Shown: in pieces, positions 1-5,036 of the stretch
Numbering within the stretch: position 1 is the stretch's first letter
How the letters are laid out: each line of letters opens with the position of its first letter
Assembly: GCA_031254095.1 (NCBI GenBank)
Contig: JAIRVC010000051.1
Coordinates: forward strand, 1 to 5,142
DNA length: 5,142 bases
DNA from: Acidobacteriota bacterium
Lineage (GTDB): Bacteria; Acidobacteriota; UBA6911
Direction of reading: 5' to 3'
Made by a program: the position numbers and the translations under genes
The notes under the pieces: generated by a model
What the model was told of the DNA's origin: nothing
Seen by the model: only the letters and a program-made list of their open reading frames with translations
Databases searched by the model: none

Positions 1-12
1 GTTCCCTAAAGG

Positions 13-1233
13 CTAAACATGTGTTCCGGCCGCATGTGCCGTTGACCACGCAATCTGCAAATTAAACCCGCCGGTATAGGCGTCCGCGTCGATTATCTCG
101 CCGGCAAAATAGAGGCCGCGGACGAGCTTTGATTCCATTGTCTTTGGATTTATCTCGCTTAAAGCCACGCCGCCGGAAGTGACGATCGCTTCGCTGACCG
201 GTCTGGGGCCTTCAATATCAACGCGGAACGCCTTGAACAACCGTATAAGCTCAAGCCGCTGCTTTCGGCTGATTGAACGCACTTTCGTGCCGGGCGGGAT
301 ACCCGATCTTTCGACGAGCGCCGGGATCATCTGCCTACTTGATAAATCCGCAAGCGCGTTGGCAAAATCGCGGTTGGAGTATTTTTCAAAGTCGCGCAGT
401 ACGCGCAGGTCGAGTTTCTTTTCATCCAGAGCGGGTTTGAGGTCAATAAGCGCGTGATATTTTTTATTGTCGAAATCGCGCATATGCGCGCTCGCTGACA
501 ACACAAGCGGGCCGGACAGTCCGAAATGCGTAAATGACAGTTCCCCGAAATCCTCAAAAACCGGCTTTTTTCCGCCGTCTTTGATGGTCAACAGTACATT
601 TTTCAGCTTGAGTTCCTGAATTCGCGAACAAAGTCCGGGGTCCGCCGCGAGCGGTACGAGCGAGCCTCTAAGGGGCGTCACCGTATGACCAAGCCCGCTC
701 GCCATCTTATATCCGTCCCCGGTCGATCCGGTAGCTGGATACGACATGCCGCCGGTCGCAAGTATCACCGCGCCGCACTTTATCTCACCGCCTTGCGCGG
801 CGATGCCCGTGACTTCCCCGCTCTCCACGGTAATTCTAAGCGCCCTGCCGCGCTTTTGCGCGACGCCTGCCCTGTCCATATAGCGGATGAGCGCGCCTAC
901 AACGTCCGCCGCCCTGTCCGATTGCGGAAATACGCGGCCGCCGCGTTCGGTCTTTAGTGGAACCCCAAGCGACTCAAAAAGTTCCATAACGCCGCGCGGG
1001 CCGAAATTATGGAGAGCGCTCCTCAGGAAGCGGCCGCCGGTCGGGATGTTCGCCTGCAATTCATCCATTTGGCAGTCGTTTGCGAGGTTGCACCGCCCTT
1101 TGCCTGTGATGCCGAGCTTTTTGCCGGGCCGGTCATTTCGTTCCAGCAAAAGGACGCGCCTTCCCCGCGCCGCCGCCACGGCAGACGCGAGCATCCCCGC
1201 CGCGCCGCCGCCGATTACGATGACATCATACAT
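13..1233 (-). CDS. HI0933/BaiN-family FAD-dependent oxidoreductase
   Basis: 406-residue flavoprotein, full length for the HI0933 (YhiN/BaiN) family. Seen: an N-terminal Rossmann dinucleotide site with GGGAAG at residues 8-13 after a hydrophobic strand, and an acidic residue (E31) closing the second strand where the FAD ribose is usually held; the family signature GKKLGITGKGRCN at 37-49; ATGG at 159-162 followed by SYPATGSTGDGY (164-175); GELSFTHFGLSGP at 230-242; and a C-terminal FAD-closing segment with GLYFAGEIIDADAYTGG (373-389) and GFNLQIAWSTA. Family members are cytosolic and bind FAD; some reduce steroid-like or other unsaturated substrates, but most, including this one, have no assignable substrate. 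The start ATG overlaps the end of the upstream regulator gene by 8 bases (ATGTATGA), and no strong Shine-Dalgarno is visible before it, so translation is probably coupled. The stop (TAG) lies 12 bases from the window edge. Family call is secure, substrate unknown. Confidence 0.95.
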   Translation of the reverse strand: MYDVIVIGGGAAGMLASAVAAARGRRVLLLERNDRPGKKLGITGKGRCNLANDCQMDELQANIPTGGRFLRSALHNFGPRGVMELFESLGVPLKTERGGRVFPQSDRAADVVGALIRYMDRAGVAQKRGRALRITVESGEVTGIAAQGGEIKCGAVILATGGMSYPATGSTGDGYKMASGLGHTVTPLRGSLVPLAADPGLCSRIQELKLKNVLLTIKDGGKKPVFEDFGELSFTHFGLSGPLVLSASAHMRDFDNKKYHALIDLKPALDEKKLDLRVLRDFEKYSNRDFANALADLSSRQMIPALVERSGIPPGTKVRSISRKQRLELIRLFKAFRVDIEGPRPVSEAIVTSGGVALSEINPKTMESKLVRGLYFAGEIIDADAYTGGFNLQIAWSTAHAAGTHV

Positions 1234-2059
1234 TTCCGGATGTTTCTTGATTTTTTCTGCGCACTGTTATCATTACCCGTATTAAATAATTCGTATCGTC
1301 TAAAACGCAGATCTCATTTAAAGGATATTCCGAAAAAGCGTCTCCGCATATTTCAAAGCCATTCCCGTCAATATAATCAATGATTCGCCTGAATAGATCG
1401 GCAGATTGTCCGTATCCGCCGCGCGTATAACCGACGGCATAAAACGCGGCGGGTTTTTTATCATACCCTTCGGGATTGTAAAAATAATAGCGCTCCGGCC
1501 AGGCCCAGCTTCCCCGCTTTATCTGATCTTCCGAAAAAAGGCCCCAGACAGGGTAATTCATATCCAGATTCGGGTATTTTTTAGCCATTGTACGATAAAA
1601 AGCGAGCAGCGCGTCGTAATCGTTTCTGCCCCTGCTGTAATCGTTCAGGTCGCCGAGTATGATTGCTTCAGCCGGCATGAATTTTATTGTGATTGCCCGT
1701 TCGTCAACATCCAAAGTGGAATGAATGGTCTTTTGCAGCGTAAATAAAAGTTTTTTGGCGCAAACCCAATCGTTGATTTTTGAATCGATTTTCTCGATCT
1801 GACTCAGGAACATATCGTCGATGTTCTCCGGCGTCCGTTCATCTTTAATGGTTTTTATATCAACCAGAGACAGCCCTAATTTCTGCAATGTGCGGATCAC
1901 GTTTACGAGACCCAGTTGCCCGCTGGTATAATAGCGATATTTGTTTCCCCCGCGCACGGGAGAGAGCAAACCGATTTTATCGTAATAATGCAGCGTATTT
2001 CGGGTTGTTCGCGAAAAATTCGCAAAATCACCCACGGGGAAAAATTTGCGGCCTGCCAT
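1226..2059 (-). CDS. MerR-family transcriptional regulator with GyrI-like effector-binding domain
   Basis: 277 residues with the layout of TipAL/BmrR-like MerR regulators. Seen: a winged helix-turn-helix at about 7-49, including TLHYYDKIGLLSP (22-34) and NKYRYYTSGQL (39-49), the classic MerR recognition and wing signatures; a helical, charged linker at about 75-115 suited to the dimerising antiparallel coiled coil; and a C-terminal domain at about 122-267 resembling GyrI-like/AraC effector-binding domains, with WAWPERYYFYNP (185-196), a Tyr/Gly-rich strand (FYAVGYTRGGYGQ), and an acidic residue (E249) in the position where multidrug-sensing members hold cationic ligands. No cysteine cluster of the metal-sensing type is seen. 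Such proteins bind an over-long promoter spacer and activate by untwisting it. It is the first gene of a leftward pair with the flavoprotein. MerR-like palindromic promoters lie 135 bases upstream and beyond, pointing the other way. Ligand unknown; control of those promoters is inferred. Confidence 0.93.
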   Translation of the reverse strand: MAGRKFFPVGDFANFSRTTRNTLHYYDKIGLLSPVRGGNKYRYYTSGQLGLVNVIRTLQKLGLSLVDIKTIKDERTPENIDDMFLSQIEKIDSKINDWVCAKKLLFTLQKTIHSTLDVDERAITIKFMPAEAIILGDLNDYSRGRNDYDALLAFYRTMAKKYPNLDMNYPVWGLFSEDQIKRGSWAWPERYYFYNPEGYDKKPAAFYAVGYTRGGYGQSADLFRRIIDYIDGNGFEICGDAFSEYPLNEICVLDDTNYLIRVMITVRRKNQETSGNV

Positions 2060-2070
2060 AATAGTACATA

Positions 2071-2075
2071 CTCCT
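2071..2075 (-). promoter_or_regulatory. Ribosome binding site of the MerR-type regulator gene
   Basis: AGGAG on the minus strand, 11 bases before the ATG at 2059. The spacing is longer than usual, but no in-frame alternative start sits closer: the nearer ATG at 2069 is out of frame and would read MYYYGR. The MerR fold begins a few residues after the chosen start, which supports it. Confidence 0.6.
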
Positions 2076-2147
2076 GTTTATATTTCTCGCAACGTCCGGC
2101 AACACGGGGAATATATTGCTTCGCGAGCTGGTGCAATTCACGTAAAA

Positions 2148-2230
2148 CCCAATAAAACAGAAAAGTATTTTTCCGCTTTTTTTAATTTGCCCATTGACTC
2201 TCGTGTAACCCGAGAGTCATAATTAAAAAG
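2148..2230 (+). repeat. Duplicated promoter unit, left copy
   Basis: Shares an ordered series of blocks with 2632-2728: CCCAATAAA, a T-rich tract, CCCATTGAC, CTCGTGT followed by a palindromic partner, then TTAAAAAG. The T tract and the second palindrome half differ between the copies, so this is an old or degenerate duplication rather than a recent one. The copies are in the same orientation, about 480 bases apart. Confidence 0.7.
2194..2223 (+). promoter_or_regulatory. MerR-type promoter and operator 1
   Basis: A -35 box TTGACT (2194-2199) and a -10 box CATAAT (2218-2223) are separated by 18 bases, which is longer than the optimal 17. The spacer is filled by a perfect inverted repeat, GACTCTCG / CGAGAGTC (2196-2203 and 2211-2218), with a 7-base centre. 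An operator overlapping an over-long spacer is the known architecture of promoters activated by MerR proteins. It points right, away from the regulator gene, and a T-rich tract lies just upstream. The reverse strand has no credible -10 at the matching place. No clear gene begins immediately downstream. Confidence 0.7.
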
Positions 2231-2260
2231 TTAATCAGCGCACGATAAATTACCCGCTGA
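2231..2260. repeat. Stem-loop beginning with an inverted copy of the CGCTGATTAA motif
   Basis: TTAATCAGCG at 2231-2240 is the exact reverse complement of CGCTGATTAA at 3419-3428. Locally, TCAGCG (2235-2240) can pair with CGCTGA (2255-2260) across 14 bases. It directly follows operator 1. Confidence 0.5.
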
Positions 2261-2265
2261 CTTCA

Positions 2266-2288
2266 GGAAACACTGATTGAATGGCTGT
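2266..2288 (+). repeat. Dispersed GGAAACRCTGATTRA motif, left arm of an inverted repeat
   Basis: GGAAACACTGATTGA (2266-2280) matches 13 of 15 bases of GGAAACGCTGATTAA at 3414-3428. The overlapping CACTGATTGAATGGCTGT (2271-2288) is the partner, in opposite orientation and with one mismatch in 18, of 2387-2404. Confidence 0.65.
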
Positions 2289-2386
2289 GCGGATGAATCG
2301 CGGCTTTCGCAGTTCTCTCGCACCCGGGACGATCCTGTTATTGTATCCCGGTTACTGCGTTCCGCATGCTTTACGCATCATCTCAA

Positions 2387-2404
2387 ACAGCCGTTCAATC
2401 AGTG
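2387..2404 (-). repeat. Right arm of the inverted repeat pairing with 2271-2288
   Basis: ACAGCCGTTCAATCAGTG is the reverse complement of the left arm except for one base. The arms bracket about 98 bases, giving a unit of roughly 135 bases. A shorter CAGGA match extends just outside both arms with a one-base offset. Confidence 0.65.
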
Positions 2405-2448
2405 CTCCTGTTTCAATGTCGCCTGACGCGCCGTATCTCCGTCTGGCG

Positions 2449-2471
2449 TGTATCGCTGAGCCGGCGATACA
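2449..2471. repeat. Perfect 8-bp hairpin
   Basis: TGTATCGC (2449-2456) and GCGATACA (2464-2471) can form a perfect 8-bp stem around a 7-base loop. No T-run follows on either strand, so it is not called a terminator. Role unknown. Confidence 0.5.
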
Positions 2472-2561
2472 ACAGTTTAAACAACATCCCGATTTCTAAA
2501 GAATCGTCCGTCTCTCTATTTTCTTTAGCAAACTGCTCGTTTTTTTTAAACATGTCTAAAC

Positions 2562-2588
2562 TAAGCCTTCGTGTTACACGAAGGCTTA
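2562..2588. promoter_or_regulatory. Palindromic operator 2, near-symmetric MerR-like site
   Basis: Two 13-base arms (TAAGCCTTCGTGT and ACACGAAGGCTTA) flank one central T: a perfect palindrome around the core TCGTGT-T-ACACGA also seen in operator 3. A -10-like TATAAG (2587-2592) sits at the same distance from the centre as in operators 1 and 3, but the expected -35 position reads TAAGCC, a poor match. It may be a binding site without promoter activity of its own, or a decayed promoter. A terminator is unlikely: no T-run follows on either strand. Confidence 0.6.
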
Positions 2589-2631
2589 TAAGGGTAGCTT
2601 GTTCCGTCGAAAAGGCGCTGTTTGCAAAAAG

Positions 2632-2728
2632 CCCAATAAACTCGCACTGTTTTTTGCGTTTTTTCATACATTTTTTTTCAAATTTACCCATTGACCCTCG
2701 TGTTACACGAAAGATTACAGTTAAAAAG
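2632..2728 (+). repeat. Duplicated promoter unit, right copy
   Basis: Right-hand partner of 2148-2230, with CCCAATAAA (2632-2640), long T tracts, CCCATTGAC, CTCGTGTTACACG and TTAAAAAG (2721-2728) in the same order. The T-rich part is longer here than in the left copy. Confidence 0.7.
2691..2721 (+). promoter_or_regulatory. MerR-type promoter and operator 3, driving the condensation-like gene
   Basis: TTGACC (2691-2696) and TACAGT (2716-2721) are separated by 19 bases, the spacing typical of MerR-activated promoters. The spacer contains TCGTGT-T-ACACGA (2698-2710), centred at the same distance from the -35 box as in operator 1. T-rich DNA lies upstream. It is the only promoter candidate pointing at the rightward gene starting at 2832 or 2844 and would leave a leader of roughly 100 bases. 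Binding by the regulator encoded at 1226-2059 is inferred from proximity and family. Confidence 0.7.
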
Positions 2729-2737
2729 GTCGATAAA

Positions 2738-2794
2738 GGAAACGGTTGCAAAACCTTCCGGCTTCGCTTGGAATGCGGGTGGAACAATCCCGCA
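2738..2794 (+). promoter_or_regulatory. Structured leader of the condensation-like gene
   Basis: Between operator 3 and the start codon the RNA could form GGAA(ac)GGTT-GCAA-AACCTTCC (2738-2759), a GNRA-like capped hairpin with a small bulge, and TGCGGG / CCCGCA (2774-2779 with 2789-2794, 9-base loop). TTCC at 2756-2759 could alternatively pair with GGAA at 2770-2773, so mutually exclusive folds are possible. No known riboswitch class was recognised. Confidence 0.35.
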
Positions 2795-2812
2795 GGCAAA
2801 GGAAGCGCAATA

Positions 2813-2887
2813 ATGACATTAATTAAGGGGTATGGGAAAAATAATGAGCGCAAACAAATCCGGCCTTTCATACGGCGATATTCCTGA
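2813..2887 (+). CDS. Possible 24-residue overlapping leader ORF
   Basis: ATG at 2813 is preceded by GGAAG (2801-2805) at an ideal 7-base spacing, a better ribosome site than either start of the larger downstream gene has. It encodes a basic peptide beginning MTLIKGYGKNNERKQ and ends with TGA at 2885-2887, overlapping the start of the condensation-like gene in another frame. It could be a regulatory leader peptide, a translational coupler, or chance. No family was recognised. Confidence 0.3.
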   Translation: MTLIKGYGKNNERKQIRPFIRRYS

Positions 2888-3413
2888 AATGATTTTAAGC
2901 AGCCTGAAAACAACGGCTGAACGCGAAAACGTATTCGAATTTTCTATCCTGTTGTCGGCAATCGCGGTACTGGTCTATCGGTACGCCGGATATGAAAAGA
3001 CAAATCTGAATATAAAGACGGCGGATTTATCCGTAAAAGTCGAAATTGATCTGACCTTGACCTCAACTGCCGGCGAACTGTTCAAGCAGTCTCAGACCAA
3101 ACTGGAAGAGACCCTCAACGGTTCATTTGGACGAGGTTTGGAAATAGGACTGCCGGGCGATGTTTTGCGGCCTGTTATCCGATTCATAAACGAAGCTGTT
3201 GATTCCGGGGCGATAATTCCGCCCAAACGCGAAAACAGCGGAGATAACGGGGGCGCCGATTCACAACAGCATTGTTACGGCGAGTTGAACCGGCAAATTG
3301 CGCGGCATTTCATCAATATATTGTCCGATATTCTCAAAAGCCCGGATGTGCCTATAAAAGACATTCCGATGCTTGACCGTAAAGAGAATGATTGGGTTGT
3401 GTGGTGCGATTAG
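2832..3413 (+). CDS. Small standalone protein resembling a truncated NRPS condensation domain
   Basis: 193 residues (189 if ATG 2844 is used), not a standard full-length family member. Residues about 30-63 (EFSILLSAIAVLVYRYAGYEKTN) resemble the condensation-domain stretch usually read as LLAAFAVLLYRYTGQED; about 70-95 (EIDLT...GELFKQSQTKLEETL) resembles the following 'RVDLSGDPSFRELLERV' segment; about 150-190 (RHFINILSDILKSPDVPIKDIPML) closely resembles the helix and linker leading to an adenylation domain (HFxxLLxxIxxxPDxPLxxLPLL). Absent are the HHxxxDG active-site motif and the roughly 450-residue length, so it should not catalyse peptide bond formation as a normal condensation domain. The frame stops just where an adenylation domain would begin. 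AAGGGG is only one base before ATG 2832 and 13 bases before ATG 2844, so the start is uncertain. It may be an NRPS relic, a domestication product, or a scaffold/interaction module. Homology is judged by eye. Confidence 0.6.
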   Translation: MGKIMSANKSGLSYGDIPEMILSSLKTTAERENVFEFSILLSAIAVLVYRYAGYEKTNLNIKTADLSVKVEIDLTLTSTAGELFKQSQTKLEETLNGSFGRGLEIGLPGDVLRPVIRFINEAVDSGAIIPPKRENSGDNGGADSQQHCYGELNRQIARHFINILSDILKSPDVPIKDIPMLDRKENDWVVWCD

Positions 3414-3439
3414 GGAAACGCTGATTAATCCGCGTTTCC
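3414..3439 (+). repeat. Hairpin carrying the dispersed CGCTGATTAA motif, just after the stop codon
   Basis: GGAAACGC (3414-3421) and GCGTTTCC (3432-3439) form a perfect 8-bp stem around a 10-base loop, starting at the base after the TAG stop of the condensation-like gene. The left arm and loop contain the dispersed motif also present at 2231-2240 and 2266-2280. No T-run follows directly, so it may protect the 3' end or be part of a repeat rather than terminate. Confidence 0.55.
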
Positions 3440-3493
3440 GCCTATAACTTCATTCCGTAAGTTACCACCAGAGATGGTTCACGGCGGATTTTT
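3437..3493 (+). terminator. Candidate terminator of the condensation-like gene
   Basis: TCCGCC (3437-3442) can pair with GGCGGA (3483-3488), immediately followed by five Ts (3489-3493). Inside the large loop, ACCA (3464-3467) pairs with TGGT (3475-3478), and CCGT (3455-3458) could compete for ACGG (3481-3484). The long loop makes this a weaker candidate than a compact terminator, and its left arm overlaps the preceding hairpin. Confidence 0.35.
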
Positions 3494-3494
3494 C

Positions 3495-3522
3495 TGACCA
3501 CTGACAACTGATCACTAACCAC
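3495..3522. repeat. Four tandem heptamers of the TGAYMAC type
   Basis: Units TGACCAC, TGACAAC, TGATCAC and TAACCAC follow one another without gaps (28 bases), then TGG. Similar degenerate heptamer tracts are known as short tandem repeats in several bacterial lineages, notably cyanobacteria. Here the tract lies between the 3' ends of two convergent genes, a tolerant place for repeat growth. Confidence 0.7.
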
Positions 3523-3524
3523 TG

Positions 3525-3540
3525 GCCGCCGTGAGGCGGC
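3525..3540. terminator. GC-rich hairpin between convergent genes
   Basis: GCCGCC-GTGA-GGCGGC, a 6-bp all-GC stem with a 4-base loop, lies 8 bases past the stop of the leftward symporter gene. The plus side is followed by TTAATT and the minus side has no T-run, so it is at best a weak or bidirectional terminator, or a 3'-end stabiliser. Confidence 0.4.
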
Positions 3541-3548
3541 TTAATTCC

Positions 3549-4973
3549 CTACCCTTGCGCCGATTTCCTGGCCTCAATCTCCGCCTGGTACCGGACTATT
3601 TTCTCCCTGGTAAGCCTGTAGCCGAAAAACAGCAGGGGGATTCCGATGATGGTAATAGCGGCGGGAATAAGGGCAAACGCAGCGGTTATGCCCTTTTTCA
3701 GCTCCACGGTTACCAGTTCCGGGTTCTCCGTTATTGCCATGGCGTTAAAGCCGACGATCATGAGGCTGATGTTGACAACGAGCGCCCTGCCGATAATGGC
3801 CAGCTTGATCGGAACATTGGAAAGCCCCATAATCCAGCCGCGGGAATCGGCGCCCAGTTTCCATTGGGCAAAAACGGCGGTATCCGCGTAAAGCATTATG
3901 GAAACGGAAAAAGTGACGCCAAGCGCGATATTGGCAAGTGTCATCAGAATGACAACCATCCAGGGACTCGAGAAGTAAAAGTACGCAATTATGAATGAAG
4001 CGGCCATCCCCACGTAGCTCAGGAGCATTATGTTGCGGGCGTCCATCTTCTTCGCGATAAAACCGGCTACAAAAGCCCCAGCGAACGCACCGAGGTTCGT
4101 CAGCAAAAGATAGGGCGGCAACATGCCCGTATCGTTTGCCACGTACTGAAAGTAATACACGGCCACGGCGCCCGGAACAAACCGCGCGGTGAATCTGGGG
4201 ATATCAGCAAGAAGCAGGAAACAAAGATGCGGATTCAGAAACAGCGACCTGGCCATATCCTTTGCGGAGGCTTTGGTTTTGCTCGGCTTTTGGGCGGCAA
4301 AGGCGGCGGTTTCTATCTCCTCGTACCCCCTGGTGACCGTGAAATTGACGAAATAACCCAGAACCATCATCCAGCCCAGCACAAATGCAAGGGCGGCATA
4401 GCCGTTCTGTTCGCCGATAGCGGCGCCCAGAAACGTCGCCAGTGGCGGGCCAACATAGCCAAAGGTAACCCCGGACATCTGGATCCATGTGGCGCGGGAG
4501 GATGCCAGGGCCGCGCGGCCTTCCGGCGTACCGCCCGCGACGCTCACCAGCGTTATGTTGGCGGCCCAGGGAAGATTCCAGCAAATGTGGCTCAGTATGA
4601 ACCCCAGCGTAATAAGTATCCAGGCCAGCGGACCGTCCCCTATCTTCAGGAACTGGAACGTGTAAAGAAACGGCACAATCCAGGGAACCATCACCAGCCA
4701 GGTGCGGTAGCGGCCAAATCTTCCCGGCTTGACGGCGTTGACAATGCTGCCGTATATCCAGGAAAGTCCGGCATCGACAATGCTTGTGACAAGCGCGATG
4801 GTAGTTGCCACCCCTCCGGCGAAGTTTGCGATGTTTGTCAGGAAATAATTAAAAAAATAAGTCTCGACATTAGTCATCGTGGCGAAACAGTAATCGCCGA
4901 ATCCATAAAAAAATCTTGTAGTTTTGGTGATCGGCTTCGGTCCCGTTCTCCGGGCGGTTTCATTTTCAGGCAT
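3549..4973 (-). CDS. GPH-family (MelB-like) sugar:cation symporter
   Basis: 474-residue polytopic inner-membrane protein, the usual length for glycoside-pentoside-hexuronide:cation symporters of the MFS, with about 12 hydrophobic segments. Seen: first helix region FFYGFGDYCFATMTN (21-35); cytoplasmic loop GRFGRYRTW (84-92), matching the MelB GRFKPW-type loop; LPWAANITLVS (134-144) where the family has IPYxSL; RAALASSR (153-160); a basic central loop at about 216-245; and LYADTAVFAQWKLGADSRGWIMG (361-383), matching the family motif DTVEYGEWKTGxR. These transporters take up glycosides, pentosides or uronides with Na+, H+ or Li+. On helix II, MelB's DxxxDP pair appears here as VDAGLSW: the first Asp is kept (D67), the second is Ser (S71) and the Pro is Trp, so coupling may differ. 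AGGGAG lies 9 bases before the ATG. No sugar-metabolism gene is visible beside it, so the substrate cannot be named. Confidence 0.93.
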   Translation of the reverse strand: MPENETARRTGPKPITKTTRFFYGFGDYCFATMTNVETYFFNYFLTNIANFAGGVATTIALVTSIVDAGLSWIYGSIVNAVKPGRFGRYRTWLVMVPWIVPFLYTFQFLKIGDGPLAWILITLGFILSHICWNLPWAANITLVSVAGGTPEGRAALASSRATWIQMSGVTFGYVGPPLATFLGAAIGEQNGYAALAFVLGWMMVLGYFVNFTVTRGYEEIETAAFAAQKPSKTKASAKDMARSLFLNPHLCFLLLADIPRFTARFVPGAVAVYYFQYVANDTGMLPPYLLLTNLGAFAGAFVAGFIAKKMDARNIMLLSYVGMAASFIIAYFYFSSPWMVVILMTLANIALGVTFSVSIMLYADTAVFAQWKLGADSRGWIMGLSNVPIKLAIIGRALVVNISLMIVGFNAMAITENPELVTVELKKGITAAFALIPAAITIIGIPLLFFGYRLTREKIVRYQAEIEARKSAQG

Positions 4974-4982
4974 TTAATCCGT

Positions 4983-4988
4983 CTCCCT
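4983..4988 (-). promoter_or_regulatory. Ribosome binding site of the symporter gene
   Basis: AGGGAG on the minus strand, 9 bases before the ATG at 4973, a good match and spacing that supports the chosen start. Confidence 0.75.
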
Positions 4989-5002
4989 GCAATGGCTGGA
5001 TT

Positions 5003-5036
5003 CCGCCTACGGGCGGCTCCGGCATTTTACTATGCC
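5003..5036 (-). promoter_or_regulatory. Two small hairpins in the symporter leader
   Basis: CCGCC (5003-5007) and GGCGG (5012-5016) pair around four bases, and GGCAT (5021-5025) pairs with ATGCC (5032-5036) around six. Both would lie in the 5' leader of the leftward symporter mRNA. No T-run follows the first on the minus strand, so attenuation is not supported; they may affect mRNA stability. Confidence 0.35.

Larger units (their letters stand above)
2224..2561. other. Gene-poor stretch with inverted repeats, no supported gene
   Basis: No protein gene could be supported here. A 72-codon rightward frame (2281-2499) has only a weak AGGA 12 bases before its ATG and no recognisable family. On the opposite strand the same register reads plausible protein-like text (for example GDIETGALIERLFEMM) ending in TAA near 2345, but with no start site, ribosome site or homologue that I recognise. 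The stretch could be the eroded remains of a gene once driven by operator 1, or a small non-autonomous mobile element, given the inverted repeats at 2271-2288 and 2387-2404. Both ideas are inference. Confidence 0.4.

Noticed and set aside
887..1383. Plus-strand frames of 124-132 codons opposite the flavoprotein start
   Set aside because: Antisense to conserved FAD-binding motifs with Arg/Pro/Ala-rich shadow composition and no ribosome site.
2281..2499. 72-codon plus-strand frame downstream of operator 1
   Set aside because: Ribosome site weak and distant, start lies inside an inverted-repeat arm, product unrecognised; kept only as part of the gene-poor stretch.
2562..2588. Palindrome 2 as an intrinsic terminator
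   Set aside because: Only a one-base centre and no T-run on either side; its core matches the operator palindromes instead.
2148..2830. CRISPR array from the repeated palindromes
   Set aside because: Only three unevenly spaced, diverged palindromes with promoter elements; no regular repeat-spacer pattern and no cas gene.
2413..2913. 166-codon minus-strand open frame across operators 2 and 3
   Set aside because: It crosses the palindromes, T-rich tracts and the start of the rightward gene, has low-complexity basic text and no recognisable family, and has no convincing ribosome site.
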